Assembly (NCBI GenBank): GCA_902526865.1
Contig: CABZMK010000006.1
Location: 1 to 59,940 of the forward strand
DNA: 59,940 nucleotides
DNA from: an uncultured Alphaproteobacteria bacterium
Lineage (GTDB): Bacteria > Pseudomonadota > Alphaproteobacteria > Methylaequorales > Methylaequoraceae
Direction of reading: 5' to 3'
Shown here: in pieces, positions 20,843-30,295 of the stretch
Layout of the letters: each line of letters opens with the position of its first letter
How positions within the stretch are numbered: the first letter of the stretch is position 1
Position numbers and translations under genes: made by a program
Notes under the pieces: model-generated
Database searches by the model: none
What the model saw: only the letters and a program-made list of their open reading frames with translations
What the model was told of the DNA's origin: nothing

Positions 20843-21076
20843 TTATCCTTGACTAATTACTATCCATTTTTTGGTTTTTGAAATAGGTTTGTTTTCCTGA
20901 ATCGAAACAAGCTGACCAATTTTAAATTTATTTTTCTCATCATGAACAGAATATTTTTTAGATCGGTTTATGTACTTTTTATAAACAGGATGCATAACCT
21001 TGCGGCTAACTTTAACTGTTATAGTTTTCTCTGCCTTATCAGATACAACTATACCTTTTAAAACTCTCTTTGGCAT
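20843..21076 (-). CDS. rpsQ: 30S ribosomal protein S17
   Basis: Small-subunit OB-fold protein of 77 residues, recognised by [34 protein letters not shown] and [17 protein letters not shown]. Confidence 0.97.
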   Translation of the reverse strand: MPKRVLKGIVVSDKAEKTITVKVSRKVMHPVYKKYINRSKKYSVHDEKNKFKIGQLVSIQENKPISKTKKWIVISQG

Positions 21077-21079
21077 ATC

Positions 21080-21286
21080 TTATTTTTCACCTTTCATCTT
21101 TTTATTCAAATTAATTGCAGTTTTAATTCTTGCAATTTGTTTTTTTACAACTGAAATTCTTGCTGTCTTTTCAAGTTGACCTGAACTTTTTTGAAATCTT
21201 AAATTTAGTGACTCTTTTCTCAAGACACCCATTTTGTCTTTTAGAATGTTTAAATCAAGTTTTATAAGCTCTGAAAATTTATTCAT
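21080..21286 (-). CDS. rpmC: 50S ribosomal protein L29
   Basis: Small helical protein of 68 residues at the peptide exit. LNLRFQKSSGQLEKTARI followed by VKKQIARIKTAINL matches the L29 signature. Its start shares one base with the rplP stop. Confidence 0.95.
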   Translation of the reverse strand: MNKFSELIKLDLNILKDKMGVLRKESLNLRFQKSSGQLEKTARISVVKKQIARIKTAINLNKKMKGEK

Positions 21287-21699
21287 TATGAACCTAACCT
21301 TGTTACGAATTTTGTTTTATTTGGTAATTTGGCGGAAGCCAGGTCAAAAGCTTCTTCAGCTAAATTCTTAGGAACACCGTCAATTTCAAACAAAATTTTA
21401 CCTGGTTTAACTTTCGCAGCCCAAAACTCAACAGCACCCTTACCTTTACCTTGTCTCACTTCGGCAGGTTTTTTTGAAACAGGAACATCAGGAAAGATGC
21501 GTATCCAAACACGACCAGACCTTTTCAAATGCCTTGAAATACACCTTCGAGCCGATTCAATTTGTCTTGATGTTATCCTAGCTGGGGTTAACGCTTTTAA
21601 TCCAAATGCACCAAAGTTCAAGAAGTTACCTCCTTTAGAAACTCCATGCATTCTACCTTTAAATTGTTTTCTAAATTTAGGTTTTTTCGGTTGTAACAT
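21286..21699 (-). CDS. rplP: 50S ribosomal protein L16
   Basis: Large-subunit protein that helps organise the A-site tRNA, 137 residues. [45 protein letters not shown] and the [13 protein letters not shown] region are diagnostic. It follows rpsC by two bases. Confidence 0.98.
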   Translation of the reverse strand: MLQPKKPKFRKQFKGRMHGVSKGGNFLNFGAFGLKALTPARITSRQIESARRCISRHLKRSGRVWIRIFPDVPVSKKPAEVRQGKGKGAVEFWAAKVKPGKILFEIDGVPKNLAEEAFDLASAKLPNKTKFVTRLGS

Positions 21700-21701
21700 T
21701 T

Positions 21702-22394
21702 TTAACTATCGACTTTCTTTAATTCGTCACTAAGAACTTTATCGGGATTATTATTATCGTTAGTTTCTCTTTCAAATTTTTCACCTTTAAATATCCAAAC
21801 CTTTATTCCACAAATTCCATAAGTAGTGTTTGCTCTAGAGACTCCATAATCTACATCTGCCCTTAGTGTATGCAAAGGTACTCTTCCCTCTCTATACCAT
21901 TCTGTTCTTGCGATTTCCGCGCCTCCTAGTCTACCACTGCAATTTACTCTTATGCCCTCTGCCCCCAATCTCATGGCAGATTGAACAGCCCTTTTCATTG
22001 CTCTTCTAAATGCAATTCTTTTTTCCAGCTGCTGAGCTATGTTATCTGCAACCAATTGGGAATCAAGTTCTGGTTTTTTAATTTCAACAATATTAATGTT
22101 GACATCCCCACTTACCATTTTAGTTACTGATTTTTTTAATTTCTCAATATCGGAGCCCTTTTTACCAATTATTACACCAGGTCTTGATGTATAAAGTGTA
22201 ATATTTGCTAACTTAGCAGGCCTTTCTATAACAATCTTTGAAATTCCTGCTGAGCTTAGTCTTTTCATTAGAAATCTTCTAAGATTAATATCTTCTTGAA
22301 GAAGTTCAGAATAATTTTTTTCCGAAAACCATCTCGACTCCCATGATTTGATTATGCCCAATCTAAGACCAATTGGATTAGTTTTTTGTCCCAT
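21702..22394 (-). CDS. rpsC: 30S ribosomal protein S3
   Basis: mRNA-entry protein of 230 residues. The KH domain has [16 protein letters not shown], and the C domain has [33 protein letters not shown] short acidic/asparagine-rich tail ends the protein. Its start lies inside the end of rplV (17-base overlap). Confidence 0.98.
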   Translation of the reverse strand: MGQKTNPIGLRLGIIKSWESRWFSEKNYSELLQEDINLRRFLMKRLSSAGISKIVIERPAKLANITLYTSRPGVIIGKKGSDIEKLKKSVTKMVSGDVNINIVEIKKPELDSQLVADNIAQQLEKRIAFRRAMKRAVQSAMRLGAEGIRVNCSGRLGGAEIARTEWYREGRVPLHTLRADVDYGVSRANTTYGICGIKVWIFKGEKFERETNDNNNPDKVLSDELKKVDS

Positions 22395-22809
22395 TATCTT
22401 CCTTCATTTTTGTATTTACTGGTTTTTTTTTTTTTTCTTCAAGCTCTTCTCTTTCTTGCACAAGAATTCTAATTCTAGAAAAAGTCTTTAAGATTTTTCC
22501 AGCCCTTCCTCGAGCTCTTGGTCTAAACCTCTTTAGAACCAAAGATTTTCCAACACTTGCTTCTTTAACAAATAATTTATCGATATCAAGTTGATGATTA
22601 TTTTCAGCATTTGAAATTGCAGATTTTAAAATTTTTAAAACTTCGCCAGAAATTCTTCTTTTGGAAAAAATTAAATTGTTAATAGCTTTTTCTACTTTAA
22701 GACCTCTGATTAATCCCAAAACTAGATTCGTTTTTTGAGGACTTGATTTTAATGATTTTCCAATTGCTTTAACCACCAGAGTCTCTTCCTTATCGTTCTT
22801 TTTAACCAT
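22378..22809 (-). CDS. rplV: 50S ribosomal protein L22
   Basis: Large-subunit exit-tunnel protein. The core has [21 protein letters not shown] and [24 protein letters not shown] place the start at an ATG with GAAG upstream; an in-frame TTG three codons earlier is possible but close to its own ribosome site. The C-terminal part ([20 protein letters not shown]) is a variable lysine-rich tail encoded over a run of 14 A on the coding strand. Confidence 0.95.
   Translation of the reverse strand: MVKKNDKEETLVVKAIGKSLKSSPQKTNLVLGLIRGLKVEKAINNLIFSKRRISGEVLKILKSAISNAENNHQLDIDKLFVKEASVGKSLVLKRFRPRARGRAGKILKTFSRIRILVQEREELEEKKKKPVNTKMKEDNGTKN
22433..22446. repeat. Run of 14 T inside rplV
   Basis: A single-base run of 14 within a coding region (A on the coding strand, encoding four lysines in frame). 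Runs of this size are prone to slippage in replication, transcription and sequencing. Here the frame stays open and only a variable tail lies beyond it. Confidence 0.9.
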
Positions 22810-22824
22810 AATCTTCAAAATTTC

Positions 22825-23097
22825 CTATGATGTTTTCTTATCAGCATTATGACCTTTATAAGTTCTAGTAGGAGAAAATTCCCCAAATTTGTGACCGACC
22901 ATATTTTCACTTACTGTCACGGGTATATGTTTTTTCCCATTATGTACACCGAACGTTAAACCAACAAACTCTGGTAGAATAGTAGACCTTCTAGACCAAG
23001 TCTTTATTACATCGTTTCTTCCTGAACTCTTTACGGCCTCAGCTTTCTTAATCAAATAAACATCAACAAATGGTCCTTTCCATACTGATCTGGACAT
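22825..23097 (-). CDS. rpsS: 30S ribosomal protein S19
   Basis: Small-subunit head protein of 90 residues. [19 protein letters not shown] at the start and [20 protein letters not shown] at the end are the S19 signatures. It starts at the rplB stop codon, sharing a base. Confidence 0.98.
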   Translation of the reverse strand: MSRSVWKGPFVDVYLIKKAEAVKSSGRNDVIKTWSRRSTILPEFVGLTFGVHNGKKHIPVTVSENMVGHKFGEFSPTRTYKGHNADKKTS

Positions 23098-23921
23098 TAT
23101 TTTTTACCTCTTCTAATTATATATTTATCGGTTCTTTTATTGTTTCTGGTTTTCTTTCCCTTTGCTGAGAAGCCTTTTCTAGAAACGGGGTTCCTACCAC
23201 CAGACGTTCGTCCTTCACCCCCGCCGTGAGGATGATCTACAGGATTCATTGCTACACCGCGAACTACGGGACGAATTCCCATCCAACGTTTTCTTCCCGC
23301 TTTACCAAGTTTAATGTTTTTGTTATCTGGATTTGAAACCATTCCAATAGTTGCACGACATTCTATTCTAACTATTCTTATTTCGCCAGATGAAAGTTTT
23401 ATCTGAGCATATTCAGAATCTTTTCCGATAAGCTGACTGTAAGTTCCAGCAGATCTATTGAGTTGTCCACCTTTACCAGGCTTCATTTCAACATTGTGAA
23501 TCAAAGTATCTGTTGGAATATTTTTAAGTTGCATACAATTCCCTACTTTAATGTCTGCTTTATCTGATGAAATAATCTTGTCACCTATCTTTAATTTTTG
23601 AGGTGAAATTATATATGAAAATATACCATTTTCATATTTGATAAGTGCAATATTAGCGGTTCTATTGGGGTCATATTCTATTCTTTCTACTGTTGCGCAA
23701 ACGTCTTTTACATTTCTTTTAAAGTCTACCAATCTATATTTTCTTTTATGTCCTCCGCCCTGTCTTCTAGAGGTTAGATGACCAAAGTTATTTCTACCAC
23801 CACTTTTTGTTAAACCTTTTGTAAGTTTTTTAAATGGTTTTCCTTTGTGTAAATCACTATTGTCAGTTAGTACTAGTGCTCTTTGACCTGCAGTGTTAGG
23901 TTTGAATTGTTTTAATGCCAT
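23097..23921 (-). CDS. rplB: 50S ribosomal protein L2
   Basis: One of the most conserved large-subunit proteins, near the peptidyl transferase centre, 274 residues. It shows [17 protein letters not shown] and the signature [20 protein letters not shown] containing the histidine important for peptidyl transfer. Length is normal. Confidence 0.99.
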   Translation of the reverse strand: MALKQFKPNTAGQRALVLTDNSDLHKGKPFKKLTKGLTKSGGRNNFGHLTSRRQGGGHKRKYRLVDFKRNVKDVCATVERIEYDPNRTANIALIKYENGIFSYIISPQKLKIGDKIISSDKADIKVGNCMQLKNIPTDTLIHNVEMKPGKGGQLNRSAGTYSQLIGKDSEYAQIKLSSGEIRIVRIECRATIGMVSNPDNKNIKLGKAGRKRWMGIRPVVRGVAMNPVDHPHGGGEGRTSGGRNPVSRKGFSAKGKKTRNNKRTDKYIIRRGKK

Positions 23922-23924
23922 AGT

Positions 23925-24230
23925 TTACTTAACCTCTACTGTTGTATCTATCGAATTTCCCTCAGCAAGTTTGACAAATGCTTTCTTAAAATCAGGTCGT
24001 TTACCGGAAATATTTCTAAACTTTTTAATTTTACCGTTTTGATTTAGCGTATTCACTGATAAAACTTTTACATCAAATAACTTTTCAACTGCTTGTTTTA
24101 TTTGAGGTTTGGTTGACTTATTAGAAACTTTAAAAACGTAGTAATTGAATTGTGAAACGTAAGTAGATTTTTCCGAAACCAAAGGGTTTCTGATAATTTC
24201 ATATAACTTCTGAATTGAAATTTTTTTCAT
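23925..24230 (-). CDS. rplW: 50S ribosomal protein L23
   Basis: Exit-tunnel protein that docks trigger factor and SRP, 101 residues. RNPLVSEKSTYVSQFNYYVFKV and AVEKLFDVKVLSVNTLN are typical. It overlaps the end of rplD by four bases. Confidence 0.97.
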   Translation of the reverse strand: MKKISIQKLYEIIRNPLVSEKSTYVSQFNYYVFKVSNKSTKPQIKQAVEKLFDVKVLSVNTLNQNGKIKKFRNISGKRPDFKKAFVKLAEGNSIDTTVEVK

Positions 24231-24850
24231 TTGTTCAACCTTTCGTGAATACCAGTTACAGCACTTGAGGAAAAAACCAAATAATCTCTTCTCAAGATGT
24301 CGTAAACGTTTAATCCTACTAGAGGTAGAATATCAATTTTTGGGACATTTTTAGCTGCTAGTAAAAAGTTTTTGTCAATGTCTTTGTTTTCAACAAATAG
24401 TGCGGAATTTATTTTTAGGTTTGAGAGCTTATTTTTAAACAGGCTGGTTTTTGGTTTCGCCATTTTTAGCTCATCAATTATTTTAAACTTCCCATCTTTT
24501 AACTTTTTAGATAGAACCATTTTAAGGGCTAATTTTTTAATTTTTTTTGGAAGTTTATGAGCATGCGATCTAACTTGCGGACCAAAGATAACAGCACCAC
24601 CTCTCATTTGAGGTGACCTTTTGCTTCCTTGTCTTGCGCTACCAGTTCCTTTTTGCTTAAAAGGTTTTTTTGTCGTTCCAGAAATTTCGGAAATACCTTT
24701 AGTTTTGTGGTTACCGCTTCTTCTTTTAGAAAGTTGATATCTAACCATTCTATAAATAATTTCATCTTTGATTTCAATTGAAAAGATTGACTTATCCAGA
24801 TCTATTTCTTTAAGTGTTTTGTTATCTAATGTATTTATTTTTTCTTTCAT
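24227..24850 (-). CDS. rplD: 50S ribosomal protein L4
   Basis: Large-subunit protein whose loop reaches into the exit tunnel, 207 residues. KPFKQKGTGSARQGSKRSPQMRGGAVIFGP is the tunnel-loop signature. L4 represses the S10 cluster in some Proteobacteria; no leader of that kind was identified here. Confidence 0.98.
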   Translation of the reverse strand: MKEKINTLDNKTLKEIDLDKSIFSIEIKDEIIYRMVRYQLSKRRSGNHKTKGISEISGTTKKPFKQKGTGSARQGSKRSPQMRGGAVIFGPQVRSHAHKLPKKIKKLALKMVLSKKLKDGKFKIIDELKMAKPKTSLFKNKLSNLKINSALFVENKDIDKNFLLAAKNVPKIDILPLVGLNVYDILRRDYLVFSSSAVTGIHERLNK

Positions 24851-24861
24851 CTTATTTATTT

Positions 24862-25692
24862 TTATGATTTTTCTGTTTGCTTTGGATCAGAAATTAATTG
24901 ATTATTTTGTTCCACTTCTTTTACGTCAGCATTTCCTACTCCTTTTTGAATGTTTTCATTTTCAACATTTTCAGGCGCATTCGTGTTAGTATCTTTAGAT
25001 TTTTGAGGCAAAATATCTTCATTAATATTTTGATTAACATTTTCATTTAAAGAAATCTTTTGTTTTTTCTTTACCGCATCGACTATTTTTATTATTGAAC
25101 CTTTGTGACCGGGAACTGCACCTTTTAGGATAATGAGATTATTTACGGTATCGATGTTTAAAATTTTTAAATTCTGAATTGTAACTTTTTTGTTACCAAG
25201 TCGCCCAGCCATTTTCTTTCCTTTAAAAACCTTTCCTGGATCTTGACATTGACCTGTTGATCCGTGTGACCTATGGGATATCGATACGCCATGAGTTGCT
25301 CTATTTCCTGCAAAATTGTGTCTTTTCATTCCGCCCGCGAAACCTTTTCCAATCGAATTTGATGTTACATCGACAAACTGACCCACTATAAAGTTTGATA
25401 CGTTCATCATATCACCAATTTTAAAATGACTTCGTTCTTTTAACTTAAATTCCCGTGAGTAAGAAAATGCTTTTAATTTATTTTTCTTAAGAAATTCTTT
25501 AAATGGTTTGTCAACAGATTTTGTGTAATTACCATGAGAAAGAGTGACAGCATTGTATCCATCTTTTTCATAACTTTTAAGAGAAACTACTTGGCATTCT
25601 CTTACCTGAAGGACTGTGACAGAGTGATTGATTTTATCTTTATCATAAAATCGAGACATTCCAACTTTTTCAGCTAACAAACCTTCCCTCAT
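24862..25692 (-). CDS. rplC: 50S ribosomal protein L3 with Asn/Gln-rich C-terminal tail
   Basis: Large-subunit assembly initiator. The core (to about residue 208) has GKGFAGGMKRHNFAGNRATHGVS and AGRLGNKKVTIQNLKI. About 65 further residues, rich in Asn, Gln, Glu and Lys, form a tail without a recognised fold (276 residues in total versus about 210-220 usually). Confidence 0.96.
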   Translation of the reverse strand: MREGLLAEKVGMSRFYDKDKINHSVTVLQVRECQVVSLKSYEKDGYNAVTLSHGNYTKSVDKPFKEFLKKNKLKAFSYSREFKLKERSHFKIGDMMNVSNFIVGQFVDVTSNSIGKGFAGGMKRHNFAGNRATHGVSISHRSHGSTGQCQDPGKVFKGKKMAGRLGNKKVTIQNLKILNIDTVNNLIILKGAVPGHKGSIIKIVDAVKKKQKISLNENVNQNINEDILPQKSKDTNTNAPENVENENIQKGVGNADVKEVEQNNQLISDPKQTEKS

Positions 25693-25700
25693 AAATTCAC

Positions 25701-26009
25701 CTAAAGTTTAATCTCTATATCAACACCTGCTGCTAGCTCTAACTTTTGTAGTGCATCAACAGTTTGAGGTGTCCACTCAGTAATATCCATCATTCGCTTG
25801 TGAGTTCGCATTTCTAACTGATCACGAGATTTTTTATCAACGTGAGGGGATTTTAATATAGTAAATTTTTCAATAATTGTTGGTAAAGGGATGGGGCCTT
25901 TTACATTGGCACCAGTTCTTTTAGCGGTATTAACTATTTCAAGTGTTGTTTGATCTAATACCCTGTGATCGAACGCTTTAAGTCTGATGCGAATATTTTG
26001 ACTAGCCAT
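25701..26009 (-). CDS. rpsJ: 30S ribosomal protein S10
   Basis: Small-subunit protein that also partners NusB in antitermination, 102 residues. [44 protein letters not shown] and AGVDIEIKL are diagnostic. It follows tuf by 22 bases with no sign of a separate S10 leader. Confidence 0.98.
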   Translation of the reverse strand: MASQNIRIRLKAFDHRVLDQTTLEIVNTAKRTGANVKGPIPLPTIIEKFTILKSPHVDKKSRDQLEMRTHKRMMDITEWTPQTVDALQKLELAAGVDIEIKL

Positions 26010-26031
26010 CTTTCAAAGTCCTCATTAAATA

Positions 26032-27222
26032 TTATTCAACAATCTCAGCAACAACTCCAGCTCCCACAGTTCTTCCGCCTTCTCTGATAGCGAACTTTAA
26101 GCCTTTGTCCATTGCAATTGGGGTTAACAATTCAACTGAAACAGAAACGTTGTCACCTGGCATAACCATTTCAGTTCCAGAGGGCAATTCTATGGTTCCA
26201 GTAACATCAGTTGTTCTGAAATAGAATTGAGGTCTGTAATTTTTGAAGAACGGTGTATGCCTTCCACCCTCGTCTTTATTCAAAATATAAGCCTCTGCTT
26301 TAAACTTTTTGTGAGGTTTAATGGACCCAGGTTTTGCTAGAACTTGACCTCTTTCAACTTCTTCTCTTTTGGTTCCTCTGAGAAGTACACCTACATTGTC
26401 ACCAGCTTCACCTCTATCTAGCAGTTTCCTGAACATTTCAACACCAGTGCAAACGGTTTTTTGAGTTTCTTTAATCCCTGTGATCTCTATTTCGTCGTTT
26501 ACATTTACAACACCTCTTTCAACTCTTCCAGTTACAACAGTTCCTCTTCCTGAAATAGAAAAAACATCCTCAATTGGCATTAAGAAATCTTGATCAAGTG
26601 GTCTTGCTGGTTGAGGAATATGTTCATCAACTTTCTGCATTAATTCTAAAATTGCCTTTTTACCAGTTTCTTCATTTGTGTTTTCGATTGCTGCAAGAGC
26701 TGATCCTTTTACAATCGGAATATTATCACCATCAAACTCGTACTTTGACAAAAGCTCTCGTACTTCCATCTCAACTAAATCGAGAAGCTCAGGATCATCT
26801 ACTTGATCAACTTTATTCATAAAAACAACAATAGATGGAACACCTACTTGACGAGCCAATAGAATATGCTCTTTAGTTTGAGGCATAGGACCATCCGCCG
26901 CTGAAACAACAAGTATCGCACCATCCATTTGAGCAGCACCAGTGATCATATTCTTTACATAATCAGCATGACCAGGGCAATCAACATGTGCATAATGTCT
27001 TTTATCTGTTTGATACTCAACGTGAGCGGTGGAGATTGTTATACCTCTCTCCTTTTCTTCTGGTGCTTTGTCTATTTGAGCATAATCCATAGCGGTTGCT
27101 CCACCAGTTTCCGATAAAACTTTTGTGATTGCTGCAGTTAAAGTAGTTTTCCCATGATCAACGTGACCAATTGTTCCAATATTACAATGAGGTTTACTTC
27201 TGTCGAATTTTTCTTTTGCCAT
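26032..27222 (-). CDS. tuf: Elongation factor Tu
   Basis: GTPase that brings aminoacyl-tRNA to the ribosome, 396 residues. G-motifs are present as [17 protein letters not shown] and NKVD; the three domains have normal length and the C-terminal [14 protein letters not shown] is intact. It sits between fusA and rpsJ; whether a second tuf exists elsewhere cannot be told. Confidence 0.99.
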   Translation of the reverse strand: MAKEKFDRSKPHCNIGTIGHVDHGKTTLTAAITKVLSETGGATAMDYAQIDKAPEEKERGITISTAHVEYQTDKRHYAHVDCPGHADYVKNMITGAAQMDGAILVVSAADGPMPQTKEHILLARQVGVPSIVVFMNKVDQVDDPELLDLVEMEVRELLSKYEFDGDNIPIVKGSALAAIENTNEETGKKAILELMQKVDEHIPQPARPLDQDFLMPIEDVFSISGRGTVVTGRVERGVVNVNDEIEITGIKETQKTVCTGVEMFRKLLDRGEAGDNVGVLLRGTKREEVERGQVLAKPGSIKPHKKFKAEAYILNKDEGGRHTPFFKNYRPQFYFRTTDVTGTIELPSGTEMVMPGDNVSVSVELLTPIAMDKGLKFAIREGGRTVGAGVVAEIVE

Positions 27223-27246
27223 TATAATTACTCCTTATTTAAAAAA

Positions 27247-29328
27247 TTAACCAGAAACTTTTTCCTTAACTTCTTCAGCCACATTACGAGGAACTTCCTC
27301 GTAGTGATTAAAAGTCATGGTGTAACTCGCTCTACCCTGGCTCATAGAACGTAAATTATTAACATATCCAAACATATTAGCTAAAGGAACCATTCCGTTA
27401 ACGACGTGATTTACACCCCTTTGCTCCATGCCTGAAACTTGACCCCTTCTAGAGTTTAAATCTCCAATAATATCACCCATGTATTCTTCGGGTGTTACAA
27501 CTTCAACTTTCATCATTGGTTCTAGAAGAACAGCTTTTGCTTTTGGCATTGCTTCTCTGAATGCTGCCCTTGCAGCAATTTCAAATGCCATTACGCTTGA
27601 GTCTACGTCGTGAAATGCGCCATCAACAAGTGTGCATTTAAAATCAATGACTGGAAAACCGGCTAGAAAGCCTGTTTCAATGGAGGCTTTTAAACCTTTT
27701 TCAACACCAGGTATGTATTCTTTGGGAACTCTTCCTCCAACAATTTTACTCTCAAAGATAAAGCCATCACCCTTAGAAAGTGGTTCAAATTCCATAACAA
27801 CCTTAGCAAATTGTCCAGCACCACCTGATTGTTTCTTGTGAGTATAATCAACTGAAGCTGGCTGCGTTATTGTTTCTCTGTAAGCTACTTGAGGTGCACC
27901 CACTGTTGCATCAACTTTAAATTCCCTCAGCATTCGATCAACTAAAATTTCGAGATGAAGTTCTCCCATCCCTTTCATAACAGTTTGACCAGATTCATGA
28001 TCAACACTAACTTTGAATGATGGATCTTCAGCGGCAAGTCGTTGAAGAGCAACGCCCATTTTTTCTTGATCTGCTTTTGTTTTTGGTTCTACAGCTACTT
28101 CAATAACAGGATCTGGAAACTCCATTCTTTCGAGAATAACAGCATCTTGTGAGTCACAGAGGGTGTCACCAGTAGTTGTATCTTTAAGTCCCGCGACTGC
28201 AATTATATCACCTGCATAAGCTGTTTTAATATCTTCTCTAGAGTTAGAATGCATTTGAAGCATCCTTCCAAATCTTTCTTTTTTATCTTTGACTGAATTT
28301 AAAACCGAACTTCCAGCTTCAATTTTACCAGAATAAACTCTCATAAAAGTTAAAGATCCCACAAAAGGATCATTCATGATTTTAAAAGCAAGAGCCGAAA
28401 AAGGTTCTGTATCAGAACTTTTTCTAGTAATTGCTTCGTCCTCTTTCTGGTATTTAATCCCTTTGATTGCAGGAACATCTAAAGGTGATGGCAAGAAATC
28501 AACAACTGCATCCAACATTGGTTGAACTCCTTTGTTTTTGAAGGCACTTCCACAAAGTACAGGAACGAATGTACCGCGTATTGTACCTTTTCTGATTAAT
28601 GATTTAATTTGATCTTCGGTTGGAGAAGTGCCATCGAGATATTTTTCCATAATCTCGTCGTCTAATTCAACAACTGTTTCTACTAATTTCTCTCTATACT
28701 TGTTAGCTTCATCTTTCATATCGTCTGGTATTTCTTCATCGGCGAACTTAGCACCCAGTGTTTCTTCCTGCCAAATAACTGCTTTCATTCTAACAAGATC
28801 AATTAAACCTTTAAAATTTGATTCTGAGCCTAAAGGTAATTGAATTACTAGAGGTTTAGCACCAAGCCTATCTACAATCATATCCACACACCTGTAGAAA
28901 TTTGCACCTATTCTATCCATTTTGTTTACAAAACACATTCTAGGAACTCCGTATTTATCTGCCTGTCTCCAAACGGTTTCTGATTGAGGCTCAACACCAG
29001 CTACAGAATCAAATACACAAACGCTTCCATCAAGAACTCTTAATGATCTTTCAACCTCAATTGTGAAGTCTACATGTCCGGGTGTGTCGATAATATTAAT
29101 TCTTTTGTCATTCCAAAAACAAGTTGTTGCAGCCGACGTTATTGTTATGCCTCTTTCTTGTTCTTGCTCCATCCAATCCATTGTAGCCGCACCATCATGA
29201 ACTTCTCCTATTTTGTGAGATACACCAGTGTAGTACAAGATTCTTTCAGTTGTCGTTGTTTTACCTGCATCTATGTGAGCCATAATTCCAATATTTCTGT
29301 AGTTGTCTAAGTTTGTCTGTCTTGTCAT
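27247..29328 (-). CDS. fusA: Elongation factor G
   Basis: Translocation GTPase of about 693 residues from the start [15 protein letters not shown]. The G domain has [21 protein letters not shown] and [10 protein letters not shown]; all five domains follow, ending [17 protein letters not shown]. An upstream in-frame start would add eight residues and overlap rpsG, but family alignment supports the chosen ATG. Confidence 0.98.
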   Translation of the reverse strand: MTRQTNLDNYRNIGIMAHIDAGKTTTTERILYYTGVSHKIGEVHDGAATMDWMEQEQERGITITSAATTCFWNDKRINIIDTPGHVDFTIEVERSLRVLDGSVCVFDSVAGVEPQSETVWRQADKYGVPRMCFVNKMDRIGANFYRCVDMIVDRLGAKPLVIQLPLGSESNFKGLIDLVRMKAVIWQEETLGAKFADEEIPDDMKDEANKYREKLVETVVELDDEIMEKYLDGTSPTEDQIKSLIRKGTIRGTFVPVLCGSAFKNKGVQPMLDAVVDFLPSPLDVPAIKGIKYQKEDEAITRKSSDTEPFSALAFKIMNDPFVGSLTFMRVYSGKIEAGSSVLNSVKDKKERFGRMLQMHSNSREDIKTAYAGDIIAVAGLKDTTTGDTLCDSQDAVILERMEFPDPVIEVAVEPKTKADQEKMGVALQRLAAEDPSFKVSVDHESGQTVMKGMGELHLEILVDRMLREFKVDATVGAPQVAYRETITQPASVDYTHKKQSGGAGQFAKVVMEFEPLSKGDGFIFESKIVGGRVPKEYIPGVEKGLKASIETGFLAGFPVIDFKCTLVDGAFHDVDSSVMAFEIAARAAFREAMPKAKAVLLEPMMKVEVVTPEEYMGDIIGDLNSRRGQVSGMEQRGVNHVVNGMVPLANMFGYVNNLRSMSQGRASYTMTFNHYEEVPRNVAEEVKEKVSG

Positions 29329-29332
29329 TTTA

Positions 29333-29812
<480 letters not shown>

Positions 29813-30184
29813 TTACTTTGGTCTTTTCGCTCCATATTTGGATCTTCTTTGTTTTCTATTTTTAACACCTTCTGTATCGAGGATACCTCGTAAAACGTGG
29901 TATCTCACGCCTGGAAGATCTTTAACCCTACCACCTCTGATTAAAACAACTGAATGTTCTTGAAGATTATGTCCCTCCCCTGGGATGTAACTTGTAACTT
30001 CAAAACCATTGGTAAGTTTTACTCTAGCCACTTTTCTAAGAGCTGAATTTGGTTTTTTTGGAGTTGTCGTGTACACCCTTGTACAAACGCCCCTTTTCTG
30101 AGGACACCTTTCAAGTGCTGGAACTTTATTTCTCTTAAGTTGTTTAGATCTAGGTGATCTTATTAACTGGTTAATAGTAGGCAT
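29813..30184 (-). CDS. rpsL: 30S ribosomal protein S12
   Basis: Decoding-centre protein of 123 residues. K43 and K88, the residues altered in streptomycin resistance, are wild type ([12 protein letters not shown] and [11 protein letters not shown]); D89, methylthiolated in many bacteria, is present. It is the first gene of the str part of the train, with its own candidate promoter upstream. Confidence 0.99.
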   Translation of the reverse strand: MPTINQLIRSPRSKQLKRNKVPALERCPQKRGVCTRVYTTTPKKPNSALRKVARVKLTNGFEVTSYIPGEGHNLQEHSVVLIRGGRVKDLPGVRYHVLRGILDTEGVKNRKQRRSKYGAKRPK

Positions 30185-30216
30185 TTTTTCCCTTAATAAT
30201 AGTTAGAAATTGTGTT

Positions 30217-30229
30217 TGGCTTAAAGCCA
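30217..30229. promoter_or_regulatory. Palindrome in the rpsL leader
   Basis: TGGCTT-A-AAGCCA is a perfect 13-base inverted repeat just downstream of the predicted start of transcription. The one-base centre is too tight for an RNA hairpin, so a DNA operator is more likely than a terminator. No T run follows on the minus strand. Confidence 0.25.
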
Positions 30230-30247
30230 CTACCAATTATTCGTTGA

Positions 30248-30275
30248 AAATTAACACATCTTAAATCACTGTCAA
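30248..30275 (-). promoter_or_regulatory. Candidate promoter of the rpsL (str) segment
   Basis: On the minus strand TTGACA (30270-30275) is a perfect -35 box, followed after 16 bases by TAATTT (30248-30253). It lies in the 111-base gap between rpoC and rpsL, the longest gap within the gene train. Transcription would start about 55 bases before rpsL. Confidence 0.5.
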
Positions 30276-30295
30276 CAATAGAAAAAAAAAAAGTA

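Noticed and set aside
30276..30295. Intrinsic terminator after rpoC, suggested by a T run on the minus strand
   Set aside because: No hairpin precedes the run; it is a plain homopolymer in AT-rich DNA.
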